Origin: Oceanospirillum maris DSM 6286 | Lineage (GTDB): Bacteria > Pseudomonadota > Gammaproteobacteria > Pseudomonadales > Halomonadaceae | Length of the DNA stretch: 64,000 bases | Direction: 5' to 3' | Assembly (NCBI RefSeq): GCF_000422865.1 | Contig: NZ_KE383936.1 | Coordinates: 284,456 to 348,455, forward strand | Shown: in pieces, positions 32,727 to 42,244 of the stretch | Position numbering within the stretch: the first letter of the stretch is position 1 | Layout of the letters: each line of letters starts with the position of its first letter | The notes under the pieces: generated by a model | Databases searched by the model: none | What the model saw: only the letters and a program-made list of their open reading frames with translations | Told to the model about the DNA's origin: nothing | Program-made: the position numbers and the translations under genes

Positions 32727-34016
32727 ATGAAGGTTTTAATCATCGGTAGTGGTGGTCGTGAGCACGCATTGGCCTGGAAAGCAGCGCAGTCTGAATCCGT
32801 AACCCAAGTATTTGTTGCCCCTGGTAATGCCGGCACAGCTATTGAGCCTAAGTTAGAAAATGTCGCGCTGGATGTGCTGGATTTTGATGGGCTGGTTAAT
32901 TTTGTAAAAACGAGTGATATCGGTCTAACCATCGTTGGCCCAGAAGCACCTTTGGTTGAAGGTATTGTCGATCGTTTTCGCGATGAAGGTTTACGTATTT
33001 TTGGCCCATCAAAGGATGCTGCACAGCTTGAAGGTTCTAAAGCGTTCACTAAAGATTTTCTAGCGCGCCAGAATATTCCAACAGCTGAGTATCAAAACTT
33101 TACTGAAATTGAGCCCGCATTGGCTTACTTGAAAGAAAAAGGTGCTCCTATTGTTGTTAAGGCTGATGGCCTAGCAGCAGGCAAAGGCGTCATCGTTGCG
33201 ATGACTCTTGAAGAAGCTGAAAGTGCCGTTAAAGATATGCTTGCCGGTAACGCTTTTGGTGATGCGGGCAGTCGCGTGGTGATTGAAGAGTTTCTTGATG
33301 GCGAAGAAGCTAGCTTTATCGTAATGGTTGATGGCAAAAATGTACTGCCTATGGCGACGAGCCAAGATCATAAGCGTGTGGGCAACAAAGATACCGGTCC
33401 TAATACTGGTGGTATGGGGGCTTATTCTCCTGCACCGGTTGTTACTCAAGAGATTCATGATCGTGTGATGGCAGAAGTCATTATGCCAACGGTTGAGGGC
33501 ATGGCCGCAGAAGGCAATGATTACACCGGTTTTCTGTATGCTGGCCTGATGATTATGGCGGATGGTACACCTAAAGTGATCGAGTATAACTGCCGCTTTG
33601 GTGATCCTGAAACACAGCCGATCATGTTGCGTTTGAAGTCGGATTTAGTAGCACTGTGTGAAGCCGCTATTGATGAAAAGCTTGATGTGGCAATGGTTGA
33701 TTGGGATGAGCGTCGCGCCCTAGGTGTTGTTCTGGCGGCGGGGGGCTATCCAGCTGACTACAACAAAGGTGACCTGATCCAAGGTCTGCCTGAGACAGAA
33801 CAAGAAGGTATGAAAGTATTCCATGCTGGTACGCAGTTGATTGATGGTCAAGTGGCAACCAGTGGTGGCCGAGTGCTATGTGCTACCGCTTTGGGCAACA
33901 CCGTTAGTGAAGCTCAAGCTAATGCCTATAAGCTAGCGGAAGGTATCCGTTGGAACGGTTCTTTCTACCGTACTGATATTGGTTACCGTGCAATTGCCCG
34001 TGAACAGGCTGAATAA
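32727..34016 (+). CDS. purD: Phosphoribosylamine-glycine ligase PurD
   Basis: ATP-grasp enzyme (429 aa) of purine synthesis joining glycine to 5-phosphoribosylamine. MKVLIIGSGGREHALAWK is the characteristic N-terminus; GPSKDAAQLEGSKAFTKDFL, VKADGLAAGKGVIVA, QDHKRVGNKDTGPNTGGMGAYSPAP and YNCRFGDPETQ are the substrate, ATP and metal regions. GAGG lies seven bases before the ATG. purH, often upstream, is not adjacent. A strong terminator follows. Confidence 0.97.
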   Translation: MKVLIIGSGGREHALAWKAAQSESVTQVFVAPGNAGTAIEPKLENVALDVLDFDGLVNFVKTSDIGLTIVGPEAPLVEGIVDRFRDEGLRIFGPSKDAAQLEGSKAFTKDFLARQNIPTAEYQNFTEIEPALAYLKEKGAPIVVKADGLAAGKGVIVAMTLEEAESAVKDMLAGNAFGDAGSRVVIEEFLDGEEASFIVMVDGKNVLPMATSQDHKRVGNKDTGPNTGGMGAYSPAPVVTQEIHDRVMAEVIMPTVEGMAAEGNDYTGFLYAGLMIMADGTPKVIEYNCRFGDPETQPIMLRLKSDLVALCEAAIDEKLDVAMVDWDERRALGVVLAAGGYPADYNKGDLIQGLPETEQEGMKVFHAGTQLIDGQVATSGGRVLCATALGNTVSEAQANAYKLAEGIRWNGSFYRTDIGYRAIAREQAE

Positions 34017-34044
34017 TAAGCCGTTAGCCCTATAGATTGATTTT

Positions 34045-34071
34045 AAAGCCGGAGTTATGCTCCGGCTTTTT
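34045..34071 (+). terminator. Terminator after purD
   Basis: AAAGCCGGAG (34045-34054) pairs with CTCCGGCTTT (34060-34069) around a five-base loop, continuing into T. Confidence 0.9.
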
Positions 34072-34192
34072 CGTCCTTTATGGTCAATGCCTCTAATGCC
34101 GTCAGACACTGTCTGAACAGCAGTAGGCAAGATTTCGACCTAGTAATATCGGCTTTATTTTGACTAAACAATAACAAACAAGGAGTTATCAA

Positions 34193-34636
34193 ATGGCCCG
34201 TATTCGTATTGATTACCCAGAGGCAAAAACGCTATATCAACAGGATATAGTGTTGAGAATTACCGACCTTAATTACGGTAATCATCTGGCCCACGATACT
34301 TTAATCTCTTTAATCCATGAAGCACGGGCCAAGATGTTTATCGCCTGTGGCCATAAAGAGATCGATATTGAAGGTGTTGGCATTGTTGTCGCAGACCTTG
34401 CTATCAGTTACCGAGCTGAAGTTTTTTACCCTGATACTTTAACCATTGAAATTGCAGCGGATGAGCTATCACGCAAAGGTGGGGATCTTGTTTACCGCGT
34501 GACTAAAACGTCTGATGGTAGTCTAGTGGCTTTGGCTAAAACGGGCATTGTTTTTTTTGATTACGACACCCGTACAGCGGTTAACGTGCCCGATGCTTTT
34601 AAAGCAATGATTGCGAAGGCTAGTTCGGTTGAGTAG
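34193..34636 (+). CDS. Hotdog-fold acyl-CoA thioesterase family protein
   Basis: A 147-residue 4-hydroxybenzoyl-CoA-thioesterase-like protein. DIVLRITDLNYGNHLAHDTLISLIHEARAKMF has the family's Asp/Asn-Gly-His pattern at the active site, and the second half (AEVFYPDTLTIEI, YRVTKTSDGSLVALAKTGIVFFDYDT) completes the hotdog fold. Substrate unknown. The ribosome site is AAGGAG. prkB begins 20 bases downstream, so the two may be cotranscribed, though no functional link is evident. Confidence 0.82.
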   Translation: MARIRIDYPEAKTLYQQDIVLRITDLNYGNHLAHDTLISLIHEARAKMFIACGHKEIDIEGVGIVVADLAISYRAEVFYPDTLTIEIAADELSRKGGDLVYRVTKTSDGSLVALAKTGIVFFDYDTRTAVNVPDAFKAMIAKASSVE

Positions 34637-34656
34637 GACATCCGAAGGGGGCATTT

Positions 34657-35529
34657 ATGTCTAGAGAGTATCCCATTATTGCCGTAACAGGATCGTCCGG
34701 CGCAGGTACAACCACGGTTAAGGATGCCTTTGAACGTATGTTCAATCGAGAGCGCATAGAAGCAGCGTTTGTGCATGGTGACAGCTTTCACCGTTACACG
34801 CGGGAAGAGATGAGCCAAATTCTAAAAGATACGCCAGAACGGAAAAAATCAATCAGCCACTTTGCCGTAGAAGCGAATATGCTGGATGAGCTGGATCGTC
34901 TATTTAGCTCTTATGCGGACAATGGTACGGGTGTTTATCGTCATTATATTCATGCGGAAGATACCGAGATGTTAGAGCTTGGTCATCGTATGGGGACATT
35001 TACCCCTTGGACGGAGCTACCGGAGGGAACCGACTTACTTTTGTATGAGGGGCTGCATGGAGGCTTGGTTGCGGATGACTTTAATATTGCTCAGTATGTT
35101 GATCTACTGGTTGGTGTCGCACCAACGATTAACTTGGAATGGATTCAGAAAATTGATCGAGATACCAATTTAAGAGGTTATTCCCAAGAGGCGGTTATCG
35201 ATACGATTCAAAGTCGAATGCCTGATTATATGCAGTATATTTTGCCGCAGTTTAGTCGTACTCATATTAATTTTCAGCGCATACCTACTATTGATACTTC
35301 GAATCCGCTTGCGTTGCAGGATGTGCCGTCTAACGACGAAAGCATGGTGATTATTCGTTTCAAAGATCGCTCTTCCATGGACTTTCCGTATTTGTTGGCG
35401 ATGATTAAAGATTCTTTTATGACGCGACCTGACACCTTTGTTATTCCCGGTGGCAAAATGAGCTTGGCTATGGAATTAATTCTGACACCCCGGATACATG
35501 ACCTGTTGGAAAACCGGCGTTTTCGCTAA
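34657..35529 (+). CDS. prkB: Phosphoribulokinase-family protein PrkB
   Basis: A 290-residue P-loop kinase with IIAVTGSSGAGTTTVKDAFERMF (Walker A) and the family blocks HGDSFHRYTREEM, GTFTPWTELPEGTDLLLYEGLHGGL and APTINLEWIQKIDRD. This is the short PrkB form found in many heterotrophic gammaproteobacteria including E. coli, where no Calvin cycle exists; no RubisCO gene is near. Substrate and role are therefore open. It is cotranscribed with the thioesterase at most, and followed by a terminator. Confidence 0.9.
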   Translation: MSREYPIIAVTGSSGAGTTTVKDAFERMFNRERIEAAFVHGDSFHRYTREEMSQILKDTPERKKSISHFAVEANMLDELDRLFSSYADNGTGVYRHYIHAEDTEMLELGHRMGTFTPWTELPEGTDLLLYEGLHGGLVADDFNIAQYVDLLVGVAPTINLEWIQKIDRDTNLRGYSQEAVIDTIQSRMPDYMQYILPQFSRTHINFQRIPTIDTSNPLALQDVPSNDESMVIIRFKDRSSMDFPYLLAMIKDSFMTRPDTFVIPGGKMSLAMELILTPRIHDLLENRRFR

Positions 35530-35581
35530 CGAAACAACACAGGGTGTGACATAGCCCAAAAGAAACACATATCTGTGACAG

Positions 35582-35604
35582 ACCTCCTTTACGGAGGTTT
35601 TTTT
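35582..35604 (+). terminator. Terminator after prkB
   Basis: ACCTCC (35582-35587) pairs with GGAGGT (35593-35598), with a five-base loop, followed by T. Confidence 0.85.
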
Positions 35605-35684
35605 ATAGCTCATTATGAACAGCGAATATACCTCAAGATTCATACCTTGGGAGCTAATGGGTGAGCGTTATAGGGGAAAATTGT

Positions 35685-36863
35685 ATGAAGCAGAGCATTC
35701 AGCAAAAGTTGTTATATTCATTTATTGGTTTTGGATTGCTGATGGGGGCTATTTTCCCGCTATATGCCCAAGGTTTTGTGAGCTTTAATCCCGGTATGAA
35801 AGTGTGGTTTATTTTAGGCTGTCTTGTGGCTGGTCTTGTTATTGGATTGATCAATTACTGGTTGTTTAAACGGATGGTGCTAAAGCCCTTAGAGCAAATT
35901 GCTTTGATATCTAAAGCGGTTGCTGCTGGAGATCTTCGTCAGCATTGTACGATTAAAAGTGAAGATACCTTTGGTGATATTATCGATCACTTTAATCAGA
36001 TGAACCGGAGCCAACGAGATCTGGTGGGTGCAGTTCAGGCCGGTAGTGATATTATCCATACTTCTATGCTCGCTTTAAATCGGCAGACCGAACGTACTCG
36101 CAGTGATGTTGCCGAGCAGAATGAGAGCTTAATCCGTATTAACGAAACAGTAACAACGATGGCTGACGCGGTTGTTAGTATCGCTTCCCATGCACAATCT
36201 ACAGCGGGTGTGGCGCAGCATACAGAAGAAGACGCGCGCAAAGGGAATGCGGTGGTTCAGCAAGGTATTGCCGGTATTTCTCAGCTTATTTGTGATGTGG
36301 ATTCTGTTAGTGAAACTTTACAAGGCTTAGCATCAGAAGCCGAAAACATTGGTGAAGTGCTGGACATCATTGAAGGCATTGCAGAGCAAACAAATTTACT
36401 GGCTTTGAACGCAGCTATTGAAGCAGCGCGAGCAGGGGAGCAGGGTCGTGGTTTTGCTGTTGTCGCCGATGAAGTGCGTACACTCGCCAGTCGCTCTCGG
36501 CAGGCAACGGAAGATATTCATGGAATGATTGATCGGCTGCAGCAGCAGTCCCGTGATGCGGTGGCTGCAATGAATCGTGGACAAATGACCGCTCAATCCA
36601 GCGTGAGCCAGATTAAAGAAACAGGCGAAGCTCTAGAAAGTATCACTCAGGCCGTGATTGATATTGCTGAAATGAACTCAGATATTAGCCGCACAGCAAA
36701 TGCTTATAGCGGTTCTGCAGAAGAGGTGGTTACTCAGATGCACACGCTACAAACTATGGTCGCTGAAACTCAGCATGATGCGGACGCTGCTGAGCAAGCT
36801 TCCGAATCCCTTGTTAATGCCATTAATGGATTGCATGAGAGAGTTCAGTGTTATCAAGTTTGA
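35685..36863 (+). CDS. Methyl-accepting chemotaxis protein without a periplasmic sensor domain
   Basis: A 392-residue chemoreceptor (ATG 35685 has AGGGGA upstream, better than GTG 35661). Two hydrophobic helices (about 5-25 and 36-58) are separated by only about ten residues, so there is no ligand-binding domain outside the membrane. A HAMP domain ([23 protein letters not shown]) and the signalling hairpin follow; [39 protein letters not shown] is the CheA/CheW contact tip. It ends RVQCYQV without a CheR-binding pentapeptide. Sensing may be in the membrane or HAMP, such as energy or redox state. Confidence 0.9.
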   Translation: MKQSIQQKLLYSFIGFGLLMGAIFPLYAQGFVSFNPGMKVWFILGCLVAGLVIGLINYWLFKRMVLKPLEQIALISKAVAAGDLRQHCTIKSEDTFGDIIDHFNQMNRSQRDLVGAVQAGSDIIHTSMLALNRQTERTRSDVAEQNESLIRINETVTTMADAVVSIASHAQSTAGVAQHTEEDARKGNAVVQQGIAGISQLICDVDSVSETLQGLASEAENIGEVLDIIEGIAEQTNLLALNAAIEAARAGEQGRGFAVVADEVRTLASRSRQATEDIHGMIDRLQQQSRDAVAAMNRGQMTAQSSVSQIKETGEALESITQAVIDIAEMNSDISRTANAYSGSAEEVVTQMHTLQTMVAETQHDADAAEQASESLVNAINGLHERVQCYQV

Positions 36864-37063
36864 TCACTTAAGATCAATAAATAAGTCTAACAGGGGATAG
36901 GAAGCCTCCGTGAGCATGTCTACAATGAACCTTTCTAAGGTTATGATGCAAGCCTAAGCCTTTAAAAACTGGATTGAAAACCGCAAGATAGCCTACAAGC
37001 ATTTTGCGTTTTATTAAATGGACAAATTTAGACTTGTCCCTCACGTTAAGCGGAATCAACACT

Positions 37064-37405
37064 ATGGATTGCCTTTTTTGTAAATTAGTGGCCCGTGACA
37101 TTCCGGCCGACATCGTTTTCGAAGATGAGGATGTCATCGCTTTTCGCGATATTGCACCCCAAGCGCCCACTCATATTCTTATTATCCCGAAACGTCATAT
37201 CTCAACATTAAATGATTTGACCGAAGAGGACTGCGCACTTGTTGGGCGATTACAGTTTACCGCTCAAAAAATTGCTAAGGAGATAGGCATTGCAGATGAC
37301 GGCTATCGTGTCGTGATGAACTGCAATGAGGATGGCGGGCAAACGGTTTACCATATCCATATGCACTTGCTGGGCGGACGGGCACTGGCCTGGCCTCCGG
37401 GTTAA
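37064..37405 (+). CDS. hinT: HIT-domain purine nucleoside phosphoramidase (HinT-like)
   Basis: A 113-residue HIT protein hydrolysing AMP-N linkages. The N-terminus MDCLFCKLVARDIPADIVFEDEDVIAFRDIAPQAPTHILIIPKRHIS and the histidine triad HIHMHLL (His97, 99, 101) identify it. ATG 37064 matches the family start; the longer frame from 37004 adds 20 residues lacking homology. A terminator follows. Confidence 0.93.
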   Translation: MDCLFCKLVARDIPADIVFEDEDVIAFRDIAPQAPTHILIIPKRHISTLNDLTEEDCALVGRLQFTAQKIAKEIGIADDGYRVVMNCNEDGGQTVYHIHMHLLGGRALAWPPG

Positions 37406-37416
37406 GTGTTTACCAG

Positions 37417-37441
37417 CGGGTGCCTTAGGCACCCGTTTTTA
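37417..37441 (+). terminator. Terminator after hinT
   Basis: CGGGTGCC (37417-37424) pairs with GGCACCCG (37428-37435) around TTA, followed by five T. Confidence 0.9.
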
Positions 37442-37581
37442 GTTGTGCTTAATTTGACTTGAGAGTCATACAGCAAGCAAAATTTTTGCTCTGCATCAGA
37501 AAAACGTCACAATCAGTAGGGATACTGAAATCAGGCCGGAAGCCTGTCAGACTTCAACATCGATTATAGGAACATAATGTT

Positions 37582-38556
37582 ATGGATCAAGTGATTCGCG
37601 AAATTCTAGTGCCAAGTACACCACAAGTAGAAGACCATCATCACGAGCAACTCAATGCTTTTCTTCAGCAAGCTAAAACCTATGATCCTATCCCAACAGC
37701 GGTGGTTCATCCTGCGGATGTTAATAGCTTAATGGGGGCTATTGAGGCTGCGGAAGAAGGATTAATTATTCCTTATCTAGTAGGACCAGAAGCTAAAATT
37801 CGCTCTTTAGCCCAAGAATGCGGTGCTGATCTAAGCAATTACACCATTATCCCTACAGCCCACAGCCATGAGTCTGCTGAACTAGCCGCATCAATGGCGG
37901 GTAGAGGAGAAGTACAAGCGCTGATGAAAGGCAGCTTGGGTTCTTCAGAATTACTGGCAGCCATTATTGATAAAAAAGCCGGTTTACGTACAGAGTACCG
38001 TTTAAGCCACGTGTTTGTGATGGATGTACCGAGTTACCACAAAACACTTATCGTGACCGATGCAGCGATCAATATCGCACCTGATTTAATGACCAAAAAA
38101 GACATTGCTCAAAATGCGATTAACTGCGCTCATGCTCTAGGTATTGAGCGTCCAAAAGTGGCCATTCTAGCGGCTGTTGAAAAAGTTAAACCGGGTATGC
38201 AAAGTACGCTTGATGCCGCCGCACTATGTAAAATGGCTGATCGCAAGCAAATTACTGGTGGATTACTAGATGGCCCTCTAGCGTTTGACAATGCTATTTC
38301 AAAGGAAGCTGCGCTAGATAAAGGTATCGAATCTGACGTGAGTGGTGATGTTGATATTCTGCTAGTACCCAACCTAGAAGCCGGTAATATTCTGGCAAAA
38401 CAGCTACAGTATCTTGCTGGCGCTAAATCAGCCGGTATTGTTCTGGGGGCCAAAGTACCGATTATCTTAACCAGTCGTGCGGCTAAACCTTTAGAGCGTT
38501 TAAGCTCCTGCGCGGTGGCTTCTTTAGTGGCTCATAAACAAGGGCTAATGCTATGA
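37582..38556 (+). CDS. Phosphate acyltransferase (phosphotransacetylase/phosphobutyryltransferase type)
   Basis: A 324-residue enzyme exchanging CoA for phosphate on an acyl group. TAVVHPADVNSLMGAIEAAEEGLIIPYLVGPEAKI, GEVQALMKGSLGSSELLAAII, TEYRLSHVFVMDVPSYHKTLIVTDAAINIAPDL and DILLVPNLEAGNILAKQLQYLAGA are the PTA/PTB family blocks. It is the short type related to Ptb rather than the three-domain Pta of E. coli. The ackA start overlaps its stop (ATGA), so acyl-CoA, acyl-phosphate and acylate plus ATP form one coupled route. The acyl chain (acetyl, propionyl, butyryl) is not certain. Confidence 0.88.
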   Translation: MDQVIREILVPSTPQVEDHHHEQLNAFLQQAKTYDPIPTAVVHPADVNSLMGAIEAAEEGLIIPYLVGPEAKIRSLAQECGADLSNYTIIPTAHSHESAELAASMAGRGEVQALMKGSLGSSELLAAIIDKKAGLRTEYRLSHVFVMDVPSYHKTLIVTDAAINIAPDLMTKKDIAQNAINCAHALGIERPKVAILAAVEKVKPGMQSTLDAAALCKMADRKQITGGLLDGPLAFDNAISKEAALDKGIESDVSGDVDILLVPNLEAGNILAKQLQYLAGAKSAGIVLGAKVPIILTSRAAKPLERLSSCAVASLVAHKQGLML

Positions 38557-39752
38557 ACTCAATCTTGATTGTTAATGCGGGTTCTTCAAGTCTCAAGTGT
38601 TCTATTTTTGATGAAGACGGTGGTGATATCCGTCAGCATTTCCGGGTTAAAGTGGCAAACCTTTCAGGCCCAGCCCGCCTTGAGATTTACGATCATAGTG
38701 AAAAAATTGACGGTATTTTGGTTGATAAGCTAGATCTATCAGCAGAAGAGTTAGATGTAGCCCATAGTCAGGCACACCATCAGGCTCTGTCGGTTGTTAT
38801 GGCTTGGCTTGATCGCAATACCAGGTTTAAGATCACTCAGGTTGGACATCGTATTGTTCATGGCGGAGATTATTATTCAGAACCTGTCGTGATTACTCCT
38901 GACGTTATGGATAATCTCGCAAAGCTTATTCCTTTAGCACCTTTACATCAGCCTTATAACCTTAAGTTGGTGGAAGTCTGCCAAGATCTTTTACCGGGTC
39001 TTCCACAGGTGGCGTGTTTTGATACAGCTTTCCATAGCAGTATTCCTGATGTTGCACGCAACTTTGCAATCCCGCAGGCGCTGACTCGTGAAGGTGTTCG
39101 TCGCTACGGTTTTCACGGGCTGTCTTATCAGTATATTCATAACAAACTGATGGAATTAGACTCTGAGCTTGCCCAAGGCCGTATGGTTGTGGCGCACTTA
39201 GGCGCTGGCGCCAGTATGTGTGCGATTGATCGCGGTGAAAGTATCGCCTCAAGTATGGGCTTTACCGCTTTAGATGGCTTGCCAATGGGAAGCCGTTGCG
39301 GCCAGATTGATCCCGGTGTTCTGCTTTACCTTATGCGAGAGCACAAGATGGATGCGGATGCGATTGAGACCTTGCTTTATAAGAAAAGTGGCTGGTTAGG
39401 GGTTTCAGGTTTAAGCAGTGATATGTTAACCCTGCACAAAGGCGGCACGCCCCACGCTCAAGAAGCGATTGATATGTTCGTGTATCGTATTGCCCGTGAA
39501 ACAGGCTCTTTAGTTGCCTCTATGGGGGGCTTGGATAGCTTTGTCTTTACTGGTGGTGTGGGTGAAAATGATGCGGAAATTCGAGCTCAAGTCGCCCATC
39601 AAAACGAATGGCTAGGTATGAAGCTTGACCCTGAGCGCAACTCCGCTAATGAATACCTGATTAGCGCTGATGACAGCAAGGTGAAAGTGTTTGCGATACC
39701 AACCAATGAAGAATTGATGATCGCACGCCACACGTCGCGCCTGTTGCGCTAA
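38553..39752 (+). CDS. ackA: Acetate kinase AckA
   Basis: ASKHA-fold kinase (399 aa) interconverting acyl phosphate plus ADP and acylate plus ATP. ILIVNAGSSSLKCSIFD, VGHRIVHGGDYYSEPV, ACFDTAFHSSIPDVARNFAIP, RYGFHGLSYQYI, VVAHLGAGASMCAI and VFTGGVGENDAEIRAQV are the signature regions. It is translationally coupled to the acyltransferase. Two hairpins without good T runs follow (39768-39783 and 39793-39836). Confidence 0.95.
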   Translation: MNSILIVNAGSSSLKCSIFDEDGGDIRQHFRVKVANLSGPARLEIYDHSEKIDGILVDKLDLSAEELDVAHSQAHHQALSVVMAWLDRNTRFKITQVGHRIVHGGDYYSEPVVITPDVMDNLAKLIPLAPLHQPYNLKLVEVCQDLLPGLPQVACFDTAFHSSIPDVARNFAIPQALTREGVRRYGFHGLSYQYIHNKLMELDSELAQGRMVVAHLGAGASMCAIDRGESIASSMGFTALDGLPMGSRCGQIDPGVLLYLMREHKMDADAIETLLYKKSGWLGVSGLSSDMLTLHKGGTPHAQEAIDMFVYRIARETGSLVASMGGLDSFVFTGGVGENDAEIRAQVAHQNEWLGMKLDPERNSANEYLISADDSKVKVFAIPTNEELMIARHTSRLLR

Positions 39753-39767
39753 CGGTTGCGTTAGTTC

Positions 39768-39836
39768 GTTGGCTAACTAGCCAACCAGTTCACTCATCCT
39801 GCTTATGTTATTTGATAAGAGCAGGATGAGCGCTCA
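39768..39836 (+). repeat. Two hairpins downstream of ackA
   Basis: GTTGGCT pairs with AGCCAAC at 39768-39785; CTCATCCTGC pairs with GCAGGATGAG between 39793 and 39831, with extra TTAT/ATAA pairing. Neither has a clear T run, so either could be an mRNA 3' end or a stabilising structure. Confidence 0.5.
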
Positions 39837-39991
39837 TTGTTCGCTTTGCCTTGTATTCTTTGGTTTTTTTCTATATTCCTTGAACAGTCCTTTGATTTAT
39901 CTCACCCGACGTTTAAAAGTCGCCATAAAGCCATAGCCGAAAGCGTAGGCATTCGCTAACATGCCTTGCAGATACAGGTGAGGTTTTTCCT

Positions 39992-40639
39992 ATGCAAAAA
40001 ATTCGTCAACATACACCACTCGATAAACTTTTGATTGGTGCTGATACTGTTTTAAAAACTCTAATTCCCGGTGCGGCTGAACCTTATCGCCCGAATCCTG
40101 CTCGAAAAGCAGCGGAGCAAGAGATGACACTCGTCGAGCGTAAACATGCGGCGGGTTTGATGCGTATTAATCATACTGGTGAAGTTTGTGCTCAAGCGTT
40201 GTATCAGGGGCAATCTGCTACCGCAAAACTCCCAGAAGTACGCGCCCAAATGGAAGAGGCTGCCCGAGAAGAAATTGATCATCTTGCGTGGTGCGAGCAG
40301 CGTATTCGTCAGTTAGGTAGTCGCCCTAGTTTGTTGAACCCTGTTTTTTATGGTTTGTCTTTTGGTATTGGTGCCGCAGCAGGTGTTGCGGGCGATAAAT
40401 ACAGCCTTGGGTTTGTGGCCGCTACAGAGCAGCAAGTGTGTAAACACTTAGAAGATCATATGGCGCATTTGCCTTCTTCAGACCAAAAAAGCCGGGTTAT
40501 TTTGGAGCAGATGTATGCTGATGAAGAGCAACATGCAGAGCAAGCTTTAGCGGCTGGCGGTATCCGGTTTCCTGTACCGGTTAAAATGGCGATGAAGTTG
40601 ATGTCTAAGTTGATGACAAAATCTGTTTATCGTATCTAA
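39992..40639 (+). CDS. coq7: Demethoxyubiquinone hydroxylase Coq7
   Basis: Membrane-associated di-iron monooxygenase (215 aa) for the C-5/C-6 hydroxylation late in ubiquinone synthesis. Iron ligands are in [43 protein letters not shown] and DEEQHAEQA, giving the paired E...ExxH motifs. A Pseudomonas-type Coq7 rather than UbiF. It lies in the conserved coq7-speD-osmC-crp-trp neighbourhood, though here a membrane protein gene separates it from speD. Confidence 0.95.
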   Translation: MQKIRQHTPLDKLLIGADTVLKTLIPGAAEPYRPNPARKAAEQEMTLVERKHAAGLMRINHTGEVCAQALYQGQSATAKLPEVRAQMEEAAREEIDHLAWCEQRIRQLGSRPSLLNPVFYGLSFGIGAAAGVAGDKYSLGFVAATEQQVCKHLEDHMAHLPSSDQKSRVILEQMYADEEQHAEQALAAGGIRFPVPVKMAMKLMSKLMTKSVYRI

Positions 40640-40763
40640 CTCGATTTTTATAACGTTTAGTGAGATAGCACAAGTTATTGATGGGTTCGTGTGAAAAATA
40701 CGGAGCCATTCATTGAGCATCATGGAATCAAGGACGTGATGTGAATTCTTCAGGAGAAAGGCA

Positions 40764-41162
40764 ATGACGGCTTCATCGCTCAACAGTACTAAAAGAACAC
40801 CAAATAGTTTAAGAGCTTTTCTAGAGTCTTATGCTTCTTTACCGTTTCGTCACCACGTTATCGTTACCTGCGTTTTTCTAGTTATTCTGGGCGCAGTAAA
40901 GCTTTTGATCAGTATTAGTCAGCCTGAAGGTGTTTGGTGGGATGCGCTGAGTACGGTTAATTTATTCGTGGTGATCAGCGCGTTGATGTACGGTGCTATC
41001 TTCTTTTCACAGGTTTTTGCCAGCATTGGCGCGCAAGTTATGATGACGTTGTTTCCCAGTGAAAAAGCAGCTTCGACGGGTTGTGTTATTGGCGTATTAG
41101 CTTCCGGCGGCCTGATTATGTTTCTTGCTCCCTATGTTCTGGATGCGATTTGGCGGCTGTAG
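40764..41162 (+). CDS. Unknown membrane protein, three helices
   Basis: A 132-residue protein I cannot name. Three hydrophobic helices occupy about 33-51, 68-92 and 106-126; a cytoplasm-like Lys/Arg-containing N-terminus precedes them. AGGAGAAAGG lies right before the ATG, so translation is very likely. The gene sits between coq7 and speD, sharing a large bidirectional terminator with speD. Confidence 0.7.
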   Translation: MTASSLNSTKRTPNSLRAFLESYASLPFRHHVIVTCVFLVILGAVKLLISISQPEGVWWDALSTVNLFVVISALMYGAIFFSQVFASIGAQVMMTLFPSEKAASTGCVIGVLASGGLIMFLAPYVLDAIWRL

Positions 41163-41205
41163 TTGTGTTTAAGTAAAGCGTTGTGGTTTAAATAATGGCT
41201 TAAAT

Positions 41206-41277
41206 AAAAATGCCTACTTGAAATACGACGTAGCCCTGCCATATAGGGCCGATCATAGAATCAAGTAGGCATTTTTT
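41206..41277. terminator. Long bidirectional terminator between the membrane protein gene and speD
   Basis: AAATGCCTACTTGA (41208-41221) pairs perfectly with TCAAGTAGGCATTT (41261-41274), flanked by T on one side and A on the other. The 39-base interior holds a second stem, GCCCT/AGGGC (41233-41249). Unusually long for a terminator. Confidence 0.85.
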
Positions 41278-41312
41278 TACACGCTTTTTACGGACGATGC
41301 GCTAAGCGGGCA

Positions 41313-42101
41313 TTATCCGATATTGCGAGAGTAGAAAATCTCTAACATCTCTTTACGAAGGCGAGCTTCAATATCAGCCGCTTCCTCAAAGGTTAGCTTG
41401 TTCTTGTTAATACCAAATAGGTAATTATCCAGCTCAAAATCCTTTAGTAGCATTTTGGTATGGAACGTATTTTCTTGGTAAACGTTCACATCAATCATCT
41501 GGTAAGCATTTTTCGTATCTTTAGACAGGTAGTCTTGGATCGATGTAATCGGATGATCAATAAACAGTTTACGGCCTGATTCATCACGGGTGAAACCACG
41601 AACACGGTAATCCATGGTGACAATGTCAGAATCAAAACTGTGGATAAGATAGTTCAGCGCCTTAAGTGGTGAAATCATCCCGCATGTGGATACGTCAATA
41701 TCCAAGCGGAAGGTACTAATACCGCCATCAGGGTGACTTTCAGGGTAGGTATGAACGGTGACATGGCTTTTATCCAGATGGGCAACAACCGTCTCTGGGA
41801 GTGGGCCGGGACCTACGTTATTTTCTGATTCATCAGTGAGTTCGTGCTCTGCAATCAGAACTGTAACGCTCGCACCGTGGGGATCGTAATCCTGACGCGC
41901 AATATTAAGAATGTGGGCACCAATAATATTGGTGACATCCTTTAGAATCTGTGTCAGACGCTCAGCATTATAAAGCTCATCGATATAATCGATATATTCT
42001 TCACGTTGCTGTTCCGTTTTGGCATAACAGATATCATAAATGTTAAAGCTCAGGGAACTGGTAAGGTTATTAAACCCATGAAGCCTGATATTATCCTTCA
42101 C
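41313..42101 (-). CDS. speD: S-adenosylmethionine decarboxylase proenzyme SpeD
   Basis: Pyruvoyl enzyme (262 aa) making decarboxylated SAM for spermidine. [44 protein letters not shown] (self-cleavage before the Ser) and [15 protein letters not shown] are as in E. coli SpeD. I choose the GTG at 42101: GAGGT lies seven bases upstream and the resulting N-terminus ([12 protein letters not shown]) lines up with E. coli's; GTG 42140 or TTG 42143 would add 13-14 unsupported residues. The osmC terminator lies upstream, so speD has its own promoter. Confidence 0.93.
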   Translation of the reverse strand: MKDNIRLHGFNNLTSSLSFNIYDICYAKTEQQREEYIDYIDELYNAERLTQILKDVTNIIGAHILNIARQDYDPHGASVTVLIAEHELTDESENNVGPGPLPETVVAHLDKSHVTVHTYPESHPDGGISTFRLDIDVSTCGMISPLKALNYLIHSFDSDIVTMDYRVRGFTRDESGRKLFIDHPITSIQDYLSKDTKNAYQMIDVNVYQENTFHTKMLLKDFELDNYLFGINKNKLTFEEAADIEARLRKEMLEIFYSRNIG

Positions 42102-42205
42102 GCCCGAGACCTCGCGCACTGCAAACTCGTGAATTCTCACCAACCAATTTGGCTAGCCACTTTTTGAAAGGCGCGTATTATGCCTATAAAAAACGGGTAT
42201 TGCAC

Positions 42206-42233
42206 AAAAAAATTACCCTGATTTTAGGGTAAC
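42206..42233 (-). terminator. Terminator between osmC and speD
   Basis: Read on the minus strand, TTACCCT (42232-42226) pairs with AGGGTAA (42219-42213), followed by seven T. Confidence 0.88.
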
Positions 42234-42244
42234 TTTGATATGCG

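Noticed and set aside
34657-35529. Calvin-cycle phosphoribulokinase
   Set aside because: This is the short PrkB type seen in heterotrophs, and no RubisCO or cbb gene is in the window.
42102-42143. Longer N-terminus for SpeD
   Set aside because: The extra 14 residues have no counterpart in E. coli SpeD and the upstream TTG/GTG lack a ribosome site, while GTG 42101 has one.
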